Translations under genes and position numbers: made by a program | Shown: in pieces, positions 7,979 through 16,172 of the stretch | Numbering within the stretch: position 1 is the stretch's first letter | Layout: every line of letters begins with the position of its first letter | NCBI GenBank assembly: GCA_913041025.1 | Contig: CAJWGQ010000016.1 | Coordinates: 1 to 25,286 of the forward strand | From: an uncultured Gammaproteobacteria bacterium | Lineage (GTDB): Bacteria; Pseudomonadota; Gammaproteobacteria; Pseudomonadales; Azotimanducaceae_A | DNA: 25,286 nucleotides | Direction of reading: 5' to 3' | The notes under the pieces: generated by a model | What the model saw: the letters and a program-made list of their open reading frames with translations, nothing else | Told to the model about the DNA's origin: nothing | Databases searched by the model: none

Positions 7979-9330
7979 AGCAGTTCGCCATTAACAATGG
8001 TATGAACAACGGGGTCCTCAATTAGAGAATCCCTTTCAAGGGAAAACCCCCTTTTTAAAACGCAGAGATCTGCAGGATCTCCCGGCTCTACAAACCTTTT
8101 CGGTTCTTTCAAGTCGCCCGGCTGAGTCAGATAACCATCGATGGCTGTGCTTCTCGATACGGCTTCCTCGGCGCCAACGATTTGTCCTTCACGGGTCTTG
8201 CGATCAGCAGCAGTACGAATTATTTTCCAGGGAGATACAGGACCGTAAGGTGAATCAGAGCTTGCTAAAACAGGAATATTGTTTTCCAACAAACTATGGT
8301 AACGATAGAGATCAATTTGGTCCCTGATATCCACGTCTTTCAAATACTGTCCACCCTTGGACCAAATAAAGCCGGGTTGAGTGACTATCAATACTTCGAG
8401 GTCACGAATCATTTCAAAATAGTCGGGACTCACCAGTGAAGCGTGCTCTATACGATCTAGACTTCGATTAGGAGAATCTCGAAGTGCTTCCAAAGCATAT
8501 AAAAGCTCCACTTGGCTAACGCAATGAAAGGCAACACCTCGACCCTGCTCATGCGCACACTTGGTGCGTCTCTGGAGCTCTCCTAATTCAGGCAAATTAT
8601 CCTCGTCCAACATAACCTTCAGAAAACCAGCTTCCAATGACTCATCGCCCATTAACGTTACCTTTTGAGCGACCTCGTTGGAAAACTGAAGTTCTTTGAA
8701 ATCAGCAAGAGTGCCAGAACTGTTTGTGTAGGAAGCATCAGTAAAACCAGTTATACCCATGCTCAATAGCTTTTCTGAAAAAGGTTTTATGAGCGCCCTA
8801 TTCTCTTCCTCAACTTGTTCTCTTAACCAGCCATCTAAACGAAACAATCTACCTGTGGGCAGACCATCCTTATTTTTCTCTATGCCATCTAAATGGAGGT
8901 GCTTGTCAATTTGAAGTAACTCGCAAGCGCAGGTGTTGAGAATCCACATCTTCCCTGATCTATGCTGTATGCGAACAGGTCGGTCATCGAGTATCCAATC
9001 AATTGTGTGGCGATCAATATCACCCGCTACGGACTCGTGATACCCAAACCCTCGGATCCATCCATTTGGAGTCGAGAAATTTCTGAGCCGACTCGCCAGG
9101 TCAGACAGATCTCCTACGAAGGGCGGACCACATTCAAGCGAGTATTCCCTGGCCAAACTAGCAAAGAAGTGAATATGGTGGTCGTGCAACCCAGGAATGA
9201 CCTGCAAACCCTGCGCATCGAATATCTCTTCGTCACCTACTACCTCAAGGTCCTGACCTATTGATTCAATCACATCAGAAATCCTAATGTCGGCGACCCG
9301 ATCGCCAACATCTGCGTCCTTAATTAACAT
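7948..9330 (-). CDS. Amidohydrolase family protein (YtcJ/amidohydrolase-3 type)
   Basis: A TIM-barrel metal-dependent hydrolase of about 460 residues. It begins with the small beta-sandwich domain (MLIKDADVGDRVADIRI), followed by the metal motif in LQVIPGLHDHHIHFF. Further candidate ligands are a Lys in FLKVMLDED (the possible carboxylated Lys), His in AFHCVSQVEL, His in DRIEHASLV and Asp in LASSDSPYGP. It closes with the usual C-terminal strand (DPADLCVLKRGFSLE to TIVNGELLYSA). Such enzymes hydrolyse amide, ester or ring C-N bonds in the cytoplasm, and the substrate here is unknown. The reading frame extends to a TTG at 9372, but I prefer the ATG at 9330 because the family pattern starts there. 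The gene overlaps the convergent CaiB gene by 31 bases and is divergent from the crotonase. Confidence 0.85.
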   Translation of the reverse strand: MLIKDADVGDRVADIRISDVIESIGQDLEVVGDEEIFDAQGLQVIPGLHDHHIHFFASLAREYSLECGPPFVGDLSDLASRLRNFSTPNGWIRGFGYHESVAGDIDRHTIDWILDDRPVRIQHRSGKMWILNTCACELLQIDKHLHLDGIEKNKDGLPTGRLFRLDGWLREQVEEENRALIKPFSEKLLSMGITGFTDASYTNSSGTLADFKELQFSNEVAQKVTLMGDESLEAGFLKVMLDEDNLPELGELQRRTKCAHEQGRGVAFHCVSQVELLYALEALRDSPNRSLDRIEHASLVSPDYFEMIRDLEVLIVTQPGFIWSKGGQYLKDVDIRDQIDLYRYHSLLENNIPVLASSDSPYGPVSPWKIIRTAADRKTREGQIVGAEEAVSRSTAIDGYLTQPGDLKEPKRFVEPGDPADLCVLKRGFSLERDSLIEDPVVHTIVNGELLYSASSRKIS

Positions 9331-9414
9331 CTTTTTCACTTGGTTGAATTCACCAAATTCGTGATCCACCAATATTGAGGCTCACGTATCTCGGAGGCAT
9401 GTATACTAATTGTC

Positions 9415-10386
9415 ATGAATGAGTTCGTTTCTCGCAAAGAACTAACCAATATATTAACGAGCCCTATCTTAGCAGAGGAGCTCTCGTTATCTCATGGTTG
9501 TTCCTACGTGGTGGTGGACCCAAACTCACCAGGCAACTGGCAAGAAGTACCCTTTCAAAGCCGCTGTCCCATAATTGCTCTGGAAAATGGAAGCGTTATA
9601 CCACCAGAAGCGCCGATCGATCTATCCTGTAAGGCGAGTCAGTTGGACGACATTCTTAATGCAATTAATAGTCAGCCTCAGGCCTCGGCGGTTGCCTGTC
9701 AGGTTTTAAGAGCGAATGAATTATCAAATATCAGTGAAGGTCTTGTTCTTGAGTCCTTGGCTTATAGCACTCTACTGGAAAGCGGCGGCTTTCAAGACTG
9801 GTTAGCAAAGAGAAAAATCGGTGAGAACTACCAAACCAAAAACTCAAACGTAATCATCGAAAGAGAGAGAAACTCGCTACACATTACTCTGGACCGCCCA
9901 GACCAGCACAATGCTTATTCAGAAGAACTAAAAGACAAATTTTGTGGCGCTCTTCAGCTAGCGCTCCAGGATTCTTCCATTGATAAGGTCATCATCACCG
10001 GCAAAGGCCAATCTTTCTGCTCGGGCGGAGATCTGAACGAGTTTGGTTCGGTGAAAGATGCTGCAAATTCTCATTTGAGTCGCACGACTCGAAGTGCTGG
10101 TAGTCTTCTTGCAAAACTCAAGGACAAAACCCATTTCAAAGTCCATGGCGCGTGTATAGGCGCAGGCATTGAACTGACAGCCTTCAGCAACCAAATCAGT
10201 GCCCATCAAAATTCGTTTTTTCAATTACCAGAGGTTGGAATGGGCCTCATTCCCGGTGCAGGGGGTACTGTGAGCATCAACAAACGCATTGGTCGCAGGC
10301 GAACGGCATTCATGGCCTTGAGTGGAATCCGAATTGACGGCGAAACAGCCCTGGAATGGGGCTTGATTGACCACCTACTTGCTTAA
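9415..10386 (+). CDS. Enoyl-CoA hydratase/isomerase (crotonase) with an N-terminal helical module
   Basis: A 323-residue crotonase-superfamily protein that would hydrate an enoyl-CoA. Residues 145-323 hold the crotonase core: NVIIERERNSLHITLDRP, oxyanion-hole blocks FCSGGDL (201-207) and GACIGAGIEL (245-254), and LPEVGMGLIPGAGGT (271-285). Both hydratase glutamates are present (E253 and E273). The protein stops at ALEWGLIDHLLA, where normal family members continue with a helical trimerisation domain of some 50 residues. Residues 72-134, before the core, look like that missing domain (LVLESLAYSTLLESGGFQDWLAKRK). A similar N-terminal module occurs in actinobacterial homologues I recall. No ribosome-binding site is near the ATG. 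The 3' end overlaps the convergent acyl-CoA synthetase gene by 12 bases. Confidence 0.88.
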   Translation: MNEFVSRKELTNILTSPILAEELSLSHGCSYVVVDPNSPGNWQEVPFQSRCPIIALENGSVIPPEAPIDLSCKASQLDDILNAINSQPQASAVACQVLRANELSNISEGLVLESLAYSTLLESGGFQDWLAKRKIGENYQTKNSNVIIERERNSLHITLDRPDQHNAYSEELKDKFCGALQLALQDSSIDKVIITGKGQSFCSGGDLNEFGSVKDAANSHLSRTTRSAGSLLAKLKDKTHFKVHGACIGAGIELTAFSNQISAHQNSFFQLPEVGMGLIPGAGGTVSINKRIGRRRTAFMALSGIRIDGETALEWGLIDHLLA

Positions 10387-11877
10387 CTCTTCTCTCACGA
10401 CGCGCCGAAGTAATTTTCCAGTTTCGTTATAAGGTAACTCATCCCAAACAACCATGAGCTGGGGAACTCTTGAGCTTCTTAGTTCAGCTTTAACGAATTC
10501 CTTGATTTCTTCTTGATCGATCGTAAAGCCGTCTTTCGCTACAAGCGCCGCTGCAACTCCTTCTCCCCATTGTTCGTCAGGTATACCAACTACAGCCACA
10601 TCCGCAATACTCGGGTGAGTGAGCAACACATCTTCTATCTCTCCTGGAGATAAATTTTCTCCACCTCGAACTATGACATCATCTGCTCGTCCTTCTATGA
10701 ACAGGAATCCTTCAGAATCTACGCTGCCAGCATCTCTTGTAGGGAACCATCCATCGGCATCAACAACCGACCCCTTGCCTTCATATTCACCTGAGACTTG
10801 CTCGCCTCGCACATAAATCTCCCCTCGCTCACCCGCAGCAACGACATTCCCATCCTCATCCCGAATTTCCAACTCGATCCCCGGTAACGGCTGGCCAACT
10901 GATACCAAGCGTCTTCTGACACTTTCATCCGAGCTTGCTATCGCCGCCCTATGATCATCTGGTCCTAGCAGAGTAATTGTGGAGCTAGTCTCAGTGAGAC
11001 CATATGCATTGGTGAAATTAGTATCGGGAAATAACTTCATTGCTTTTTCAATGACGCTCAAAGGCATCTTCCCCCCGCCATACGACAAACTTTTGAGATG
11101 AGGCATATCGGCAGAAGACTCGCCCTCCAAAGTTTCAACGATACGAGCCAACATAGTCGGTACGACAAAAGCAGTGGTAACTGCATGTTCCCTAGCCAAC
11201 CTGATCCAATCCTCGGCAGTGAAATTAGGAAGCTGAATCACGTGTCGGCCTGAGTACACCGAGCTCAAAAGAGCGGCAATACCTGCAATGTGGTAAGGAG
11301 GCACACAAACCAACGCAGCCTCATCATCCCCAGAACCGGCAAACTCTACAGACCCTAAGATATAAGAAACCAAATGCTTGTGTCGAAGCACGGCGGCCTT
11401 AGGAGTCCCAGTGGTGCCACTCGTAAACAGAAGGACCGCAATTTCTTCTGGATCCATTGACCACTCGCCCTCGATCGCATCTTGGTGGTTTCCAGCATCT
11501 AAAAAGGATGCAGTGGTTCGAGCAGACACGTCATCTACTGCGCCCAGGGTATCGACCCGATCCTCTTGCGTCACTAAATAGGCAGGGGTAACACGTTTTA
11601 ATAACGCCTCAATTTCCTCATCGGTTAATCGATAATTGAGAGGAACATAAGGTACGCCGGCCCAGGCGCTAGAAAACAGGCTCAGGGGAGTTCCAAGATT
11701 ACTCACATCAAGCTTAACCAATCTGGAGGCACCAGCGGCCTTGACGCTCGCTGCTCTTAATCTGGCAGCTTCAAATAATTCCTGGTAGGTATAACTAGTA
11801 CCCGAGCTTCCATCTGTAAATGCTTTACGCTCAGGAAAGGTCGCTTGAACCATTTCTAATAACATCATTATGTTCAT
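10375..11877 (-). CDS. AMP-dependent acyl-CoA synthetase/ligase
   Basis: A 500-residue member of the adenylate-forming (ANL) family. It would activate a carboxylic acid to its CoA thioester through an acyl-AMP intermediate, the entry step for CoA-bound catabolism. The P-loop-like motif is TSGTTGTPK (152-160) and the A5 motif is NAYGLTETSS (290-299). The ribose-binding Asp lies in PTRDAG (D382). The hinge region is GRADDVIVRGGENLSPGEIED (396-416), and the catalytic Lys is K488 in NETGKLLRR. Length and domain order are normal and complete. The ATG has no clear ribosome-binding site; ATGs at codons 4 and 5 are alternatives. It is divergent from the LLM oxidoreductase. Acid specificity cannot be read from the sequence, although the neighbours suggest a cyclic, branched or aromatic acid. 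Confidence 0.92.
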   Translation of the reverse strand: MNIMMLLEMVQATFPERKAFTDGSSGTSYTYQELFEAARLRAASVKAAGASRLVKLDVSNLGTPLSLFSSAWAGVPYVPLNYRLTDEEIEALLKRVTPAYLVTQEDRVDTLGAVDDVSARTTASFLDAGNHQDAIEGEWSMDPEEIAVLLFTSGTTGTPKAAVLRHKHLVSYILGSVEFAGSGDDEAALVCVPPYHIAGIAALLSSVYSGRHVIQLPNFTAEDWIRLAREHAVTTAFVVPTMLARIVETLEGESSADMPHLKSLSYGGGKMPLSVIEKAMKLFPDTNFTNAYGLTETSSTITLLGPDDHRAAIASSDESVRRRLVSVGQPLPGIELEIRDEDGNVVAAGERGEIYVRGEQVSGEYEGKGSVVDADGWFPTRDAGSVDSEGFLFIEGRADDVIVRGGENLSPGEIEDVLLTHPSIADVAVVGIPDEQWGEGVAAALVAKDGFTIDQEEIKEFVKAELRSSRVPQLMVVWDELPYNETGKLLRRVVREELSK

Positions 11878-12009
11878 TTCAATTTAATCCGTTTTCAAAA
11901 TTCCGATTGAGTTCTTCTTTTACAGGGTGAATTACATCATCTGCAGTGAGCAATACCCAGCTTAGCTGAGCGAATGCCACGCGCGCTCTTCCCCAAAACA
12001 ATATTCCAA

Positions 12010-12060
12010 CCTATTTCCTCAGTTATCACAAGAACTTGACAAAAAAACCTAATTCCTCAG
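12010..12060. repeat. Short direct repeat in the divergent synthetase/LLM spacer
   Basis: CCTATTTCCTCAG (12010-12022) and CCTAATTCCTCAG (12048-12060) differ at one of 13 bases and start 38 bases apart, flanking a TTGACA at 12036-12041. TCAGTTATCA also occurs twice nearby (12019-12028 and 12132-12141). These could be regulator sites in this 276-base intergenic region, which otherwise shows no gene or clear promoter pair. Confidence 0.3.
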
Positions 12061-12153
12061 GGACACCTAAGCGCGCGTACCTTAAATACCTCGAACTTGG
12101 ACATCGCAGGGTTTGCCTGCCAAACTAAGAATCAGTTATCAGGGAGCTTTACG

Positions 12154-13200
12154 ATGAAAATTTCAATTTCCATAGGATCAGCCTATTACAACGGCGAAGA
12201 CTGGGACGACCTTGTAGATTACACACAAGAGGCCGACAAACTAGGAGTCGATCAAGCTTGGTCAGCCGAAGCCTGGGGTATGGACGCAATCGTTCCGTTA
12301 GCCTATCTCGCCGCTAGGACAGAAAGAATAAAATTGGGCACAGGCATCCTTCAGATTAGCTCTCGCGTTCCATCAATGATGGCTATGACAGCGCAAAGTC
12401 TAGACACCGTCTCAAAGGGTCGTTTCATACTTGGCCTCGGTGTTAGCGGGCCCCAAGTTGTCGAGGGATTGCATGGGGCTTCCTTTGCTAAACCCTTATC
12501 TCGTTTAAGAGAATGTGTAGAAATTCTCAGAATTGCCCTAGCTGGAGAGAAGATAGCCTATGAGGGAGAACACTATCTGCTCCCAAGACCTGGAGGCGAA
12601 GGCAAAGCCATCAGGTTATCGCAGCCACCCAGGCCTGAACTACCAATTTATCTGGCCACATTAGGTCCGAAATCTCTTCAAATGACCGGGGAACTCGCTA
12701 ACGGCTGGCTTGGTACCTGTTTTCTGCCAGAGCACGGCAACGTTTTTCTCGATGACTTGAGCACCGGAACTAAAAAGGCGGGGCGCTCTCTAAGTGATAT
12801 TGATATCCAAGCTGGAGGTTATTTCGAGATAAGTGATGATGTCGAAGGACTAGTTAACAAACTCAGACCGGGTATGGCATTTACTTTAGGAGCTATGGGT
12901 TCCGCGAAGACTAATTTCTACAATGACGCCTACTGTCGTGCTGGATATGAGGACGTCGCTAAAGAGGTCCAAAGCCTATGGGTTGCAGGTAATCGCGACG
13001 AGGCAATCCGGCAGGTGCCTGACGAGCTCATTACTATGTCCAATTTTATTGGTACCCAATCGATGGTAGAGGAGAGGTTAGGCGCCTTTAAAGCTGCCGG
13101 GGTCAATACTTTGCGAATTTCCACCGGCGGATCAACTTGGAAAGAACGCACAGCTGCGTTAGAAGAAGCCATGGACTCGATCGGTAAGGCAGCAACCTAA
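12154..13200 (+). CDS. LLM-class (F420-dependent type) oxidoreductase
   Basis: A luciferase-like TIM-barrel oxidoreductase of 348 residues. Recognisable blocks, numbered from the ATG, are WSAEAWGMDAIVPLAYLAA (36-54), TERIKLGTGILQISSR (56-71) and RFILGLGVSGPQVVEGLHG (90-108). The last is typical of the F420-dependent branch related to methylene-tetrahydromethanopterin reductase rather than of FMN monooxygenases. It would carry out a hydride-transfer step on a pathway intermediate. Whether this organism makes F420 is not visible in the window. The frame is open back to a TTG at 12097, but the ATG at 12154 has AGGGAG 8 bases upstream and matches the family's usual start. A strong hairpin follows the stop. 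It is divergent from the acyl-CoA synthetase gene. Confidence 0.85.
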   Translation: MKISISIGSAYYNGEDWDDLVDYTQEADKLGVDQAWSAEAWGMDAIVPLAYLAARTERIKLGTGILQISSRVPSMMAMTAQSLDTVSKGRFILGLGVSGPQVVEGLHGASFAKPLSRLRECVEILRIALAGEKIAYEGEHYLLPRPGGEGKAIRLSQPPRPELPIYLATLGPKSLQMTGELANGWLGTCFLPEHGNVFLDDLSTGTKKAGRSLSDIDIQAGGYFEISDDVEGLVNKLRPGMAFTLGAMGSAKTNFYNDAYCRAGYEDVAKEVQSLWVAGNRDEAIRQVPDELITMSNFIGTQSMVEERLGAFKAAGVNTLRISTGGSTWKERTAALEEAMDSIGKAAT

Positions 13201-13214
13201 AACAAAATCACGCT

Positions 13215-13253
13215 AGCTACGAGACAATTGTCTGGTCTACTTGTCTCGTAGCT
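13215..13253. terminator. 13-bp hairpin shared by the convergent LLM and CaiB genes
   Basis: Arms AGCTACGAGACAA (13215-13227) and TTGTCTCGTAGCT (13241-13253) are exactly complementary around 13 bases, and TTTT follows at 13253-13256. On the plus strand this fits an intrinsic terminator for the LLM gene. The stop codon of the minus-strand CaiB gene (13237-13239) lies in the loop and its last codons form the right arm. An alternative fold exists, because AGACAATTGTCT (13222-13233) is itself palindromic. Confidence 0.65.
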
Positions 13254-14508
13254 TTTCGTAAGCTGCGATTGCATCCTCTCGGGCAGCTTCTACTACCGAG
13301 CCTATTTCTGTTACTTCTGATCCTGTAAGTCCGATCCTGCTAAGCACTTCCTCGTTAGCTTCTCCCAGCACAGGAGGATCACCCTTTTCGCTGCCAGGCG
13401 TTCGACTCATTTTTACAAGATTGCCGACCGTTGTTCGCTTACCTAGGCCCGGAATATTTACTTCAGTAAAATATCCGTTGATCAGATTCTGTTCATCTTC
13501 AAAGACTTCTTGATGATCTCTCACACGTTCCCAAATCATTTCAGGTTGAGTCCTCAGAAAATCGTCCCATTCTTTTGCAGTTTTCTTTGCAAAAGCGGTT
13601 TCCAGTTGTTTGCGAATTTCTTCAGATTCCTCATCAGTTAGCCCCTCACCAAGACGTCCCCCAGGGGTTTGGAGTTTCGGGTGAAATACTAACTCCGGCA
13701 CATCCGCAAATACGCAAAATGCATCCCAAGAATCCAGCGTCATGCTATTAGCGAGCAGAATTGCCCTAGAGTCAGCTGTTCGATAGAGGCCATAGGGTCC
13801 TCGAATATTACAGTGGTGCTGACCATCACGCTCTAAAAGCTCTCCGGTCATCGATTCGTGCGTCAATTCCCACTGCTGAAACCATAACTGCGCGCCAAGT
13901 CCACTCACGCTAACTTTTTGACCACCTCCAAATCGCTCTCTCGCAAGCAACGCCGTCAAGACACCAAGTGCTAGCTGCATCGCGCCTCCAGTATCTCCAA
14001 CGACGGTGCCCAAAAGAACTGGTAGCTCCTCTCTTTTTCCTGTTAATGAAAGCATCCCACCGCGTGCAACCGCAGCCCCATCAAGCATCGCTTTGTCAGC
14101 ATCAGGTCCTTTAGGGCCAAAACCATTAACACTAGCGTAGATCAATTCTGGATAACGCTCGTGAAGACTCTCGTAATCTAATCCTAATTTCTGTAGCGCA
14201 GGCATACGATAGTTCGTCAATAACACGTCCGCCTTCTCAAGCAATCCGTGAAAGGCTTTTTTACCTAGATTGGTCGTTAAATCAATACATAGAGAACGTT
14301 TTCCCCGGTTAACGGCTACAAATTGGGGGCCGTATGTACCTTCGGGCGTCTCATTATTCTTATTCCTTCCGTGACGACTGGAGTCGCCTATCGGCGGCTC
14401 CACCTTAAGCACTTCGGCTCCCATATCCCGAAGATACAGTCCAGCGGCAGGTCCTTGGACTGCTAGTGTCAGCTCAACCACCGTAAATCCCTCTAAAGGC
14501 TCACTCAT
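13237..14508 (-). CDS. CaiB/BaiF family CoA-transferase
   Basis: A 423-residue class III CoA-transferase, the third in the window. The N-terminal Rossmann-like part reads FTVVELTLAVQGPAAGLYLRD, followed by NRGKRSLCIDL (67-77) and NGFGPKGPDADK (128-139). The catalytic Asp is D172 in LGTVVGDTGGAMQ, so this copy should be active without a partner, unlike the split pair at 5517-7978. The C-terminal domain is complete and runs to VLSRIGLTGSEV and a charged tail. It faces the LLM oxidoreductase convergently and shares a terminator hairpin with it. It is divergent from the small membrane protein at 14621. The donor and acceptor acids are unknown; supplying CoA thioesters to the acyl-CoA dehydrogenase and crotonase of this island would fit. 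Confidence 0.9.
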   Translation of the reverse strand: MSEPLEGFTVVELTLAVQGPAAGLYLRDMGAEVLKVEPPIGDSSRHGRNKNNETPEGTYGPQFVAVNRGKRSLCIDLTTNLGKKAFHGLLEKADVLLTNYRMPALQKLGLDYESLHERYPELIYASVNGFGPKGPDADKAMLDGAAVARGGMLSLTGKREELPVLLGTVVGDTGGAMQLALGVLTALLARERFGGGQKVSVSGLGAQLWFQQWELTHESMTGELLERDGQHHCNIRGPYGLYRTADSRAILLANSMTLDSWDAFCVFADVPELVFHPKLQTPGGRLGEGLTDEESEEIRKQLETAFAKKTAKEWDDFLRTQPEMIWERVRDHQEVFEDEQNLINGYFTEVNIPGLGKRTTVGNLVKMSRTPGSEKGDPPVLGEANEEVLSRIGLTGSEVTEIGSVVEAAREDAIAAYEKLRDK

Positions 14509-14620
14509 CCTACTTCCACCCCTTTACGCAACAGTTACTAAACCATTCTTCTAAATGTAAGTGCTTATGAAGCAGGAATGCAAACTAAGTGCACGCTTCA
14601 AAGAACAAATATAAGCTTGT

Positions 14621-15271
14621 GTGTCCAACCAAGAAAATAGCCCAAGGGGTAGTTCATTGTCGAACAGAAACATATTAATCTTTACTGGCATTCTCTATGT
14701 CCTATTCAGCAGTTGGTATACCCACCTCAGTGGTCCGATGACAAACGAGGAAATCGACCGGGCACTCGCAGGTCTTACAAAAAATGGAATGAAGCAAGAA
14801 GATCTCAAAAAGTGGGAAAAATTCATGCGTACCGATACAGGGAATCAATTCATAATGCTAAACGCGATCGACATGAATCCTTCACCTCCTAAAATGCCCA
14901 AAACTCCGGAGGGATCGGGGCCAGAAGAACTCATGGATATCTACATGGAGCATATGTACTCCGAACAACTCAAACGAGCTTCCCACCCAGTTTTTTTTGG
15001 TCAGGCTGTTCACACAGTACTAGATATCGCCGGAATTGATAACGCTACTTCCTGGACTCATGGAGCATTATTTAGATACCGGAGCCGAGCAGATTTAATT
15101 GAAATTGCCCTTCACCCAAGCTCTTACGAAAGACACGAGTATAAAATCGCAGCTCTCACCAAAACAATCGCTTACCCCATTGAACCCACTATATATCTGA
15201 GCGATCTGCGATTTCTCGTGTTACTCATTCTATCTTTGATATCTGTGTCTATTATTGCAATCAGAAGATGA
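14621..15271 (+). CDS. Unrecognised membrane-anchored protein with two terminal helices
   Basis: A 216-residue protein I do not recognise. Hydrophobic helices lie at about 17-33 (ILIFTGILYVLFSS) and 197-214 (RFLVLLILSLISVSIIAI), so a soluble middle region of roughly 160 residues would be held against the membrane by both ends. The middle part has a Pro-rich stretch (SPPKMPKTPEGSGPEE, 88-103), a His/Phe block (RASHPVFFGQAVH, 119-131) and the block GALFRYRSRADLIEIALHP (148-166). The last loosely recalls the strand-helix pattern of small alpha-beta barrel (DUF1330/EthD-like) proteins, and that resemblance is a guess. The first start is GTG at 14621 with no ribosome-binding site. A TTG at 14657 has AAGGGG 7 bases upstream and may be the true start. 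An SDR gene follows 80 bases later. Confidence 0.7.
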   Translation: MSNQENSPRGSSLSNRNILIFTGILYVLFSSWYTHLSGPMTNEEIDRALAGLTKNGMKQEDLKKWEKFMRTDTGNQFIMLNAIDMNPSPPKMPKTPEGSGPEELMDIYMEHMYSEQLKRASHPVFFGQAVHTVLDIAGIDNATSWTHGALFRYRSRADLIEIALHPSSYERHEYKIAALTKTIAYPIEPTIYLSDLRFLVLLILSLISVSIIAIRR

Positions 15272-15287
15272 AATACGCATTTCAGCG

Positions 15288-15293
15288 TATAAT
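15288..15293 (+). promoter_or_regulatory. Candidate -10 box for the SDR gene at 15352
   Basis: A perfect TATAAT lies 58 bases before the SDR start codon. It overlaps the right arm of a small ATACGC/GCGTAT hairpin (15273-15278 and 15285-15290). No acceptable -35 box is seen at normal spacing, so the call rests on the -10 box alone. Confidence 0.25.
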
Positions 15294-15351
15294 GAAAATT
15301 TTACGAAACAACCTTGATAAATAGTTGGAATTTAACAGACAGGGAGATCAA

Positions 15352-16155
15352 ATGACCGGGAAACTCGAGGGGAAAACTGCGCTTATTACAGGCGGTACAA
15401 GTGGGATTGGAGCAGCTACAGCTGAGCTTTTTGTTCAAGAAGGAGCAAAAGTTGTTATTTCAGGGAGATCAAAAGATAAAGGTCAATCACTGGCAGAAAG
15501 TCTGGGAAATTCGGCAGTTTTCTACGAAGCCGACATCACTAACGAGACTGCAATCGCCGCTTCAATTGATTTCACAGTGGAGACTTTAGGCAAGCTCGAC
15601 ATACTGTTTAACAACGCAGGAGGACCTGTCGGCGCCCCTCTAGGAGAGCTCTCTCAAGATCATATTGATTACGGAGTCAAACTACTGTTTTCAAGCGTCA
15701 TTTTGGGGACCCGTTATGCGATCGAGCCTATGAAGAAAAACGGGGGTGGCGTAATCATCAATAATTCCAGTGTTGCCGGGCTAAGATACCGCCAGGGAGA
15801 CCCTCTATACTCTGCTCTCAAGGCTGGAGTCACTCACTTCACCAGGATGTCAGGGGTAGAACTCGGGCCGTTCAATATTCGCGTCAACTCCATCTCTCCA
15901 GGAGCAATAGCGACTCCTATTTTTTACGGTGGCTCGGCTCGCGCAAATACTTTGTCTGACGAAGAGAACGAGAAAAAAATGGACAAACTAAAAAACAATC
16001 TGGCTAAAGCCGTACCACTAAAAAGGACCGGAGTCGCTCAGGACATAGCAGAAGGAGCCCTATACTTAGCAAGTGATGCCGGACAATTTGTTAATTGTCA
16101 TGACCTAGTCATTGATGCAGGTCGCACATCTATGTTTTACGAACCGAACGACTAA
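15352..16155 (+). CDS. Short-chain dehydrogenase/reductase (SDR)
   Basis: A classical SDR of 267 residues that would oxidise a secondary alcohol or reduce a ketone with NAD(P). The cofactor motif is TGGTSGIG (13-20, numbered from the ATG) and NNAG is at 87-90. The catalytic Ser is 139 or 140 (INNSSVAG), with Tyr153 and Lys157 in PLYSALKAG. The C-terminal block ASDAGQFVNCHDLVIDAG is the usual substrate-loop end. The frame continues upstream to a TTG at 15325, but the ATG at 15352 has AGGGAG 5 bases before it and a standard SDR beginning (GKLEGKTALITGG). The gene is convergent with the amidohydrolase at 16220. It may form a short unit with the membrane-protein gene upstream. Confidence 0.92.
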   Translation: MTGKLEGKTALITGGTSGIGAATAELFVQEGAKVVISGRSKDKGQSLAESLGNSAVFYEADITNETAIAASIDFTVETLGKLDILFNNAGGPVGAPLGELSQDHIDYGVKLLFSSVILGTRYAIEPMKKNGGGVIINNSSVAGLRYRQGDPLYSALKAGVTHFTRMSGVELGPFNIRVNSISPGAIATPIFYGGSARANTLSDEENEKKMDKLKNNLAKAVPLKRTGVAQDIAEGALYLASDAGQFVNCHDLVIDAGRTSMFYEPND

Positions 16156-16172
16156 GCAAAGAGGACATCACC

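Noticed and set aside
12036..12041. TTGACA as a -35 box for the LLM gene
   Set aside because: No -10-like sequence occurs 16-18 bases downstream (AGGGAC at 17), so I do not call a promoter.
12106..12120. GCAGG/CCTGC hairpin in the LLM leader
   Set aside because: Only five base pairs, with no sign of a riboswitch or attenuator around it.
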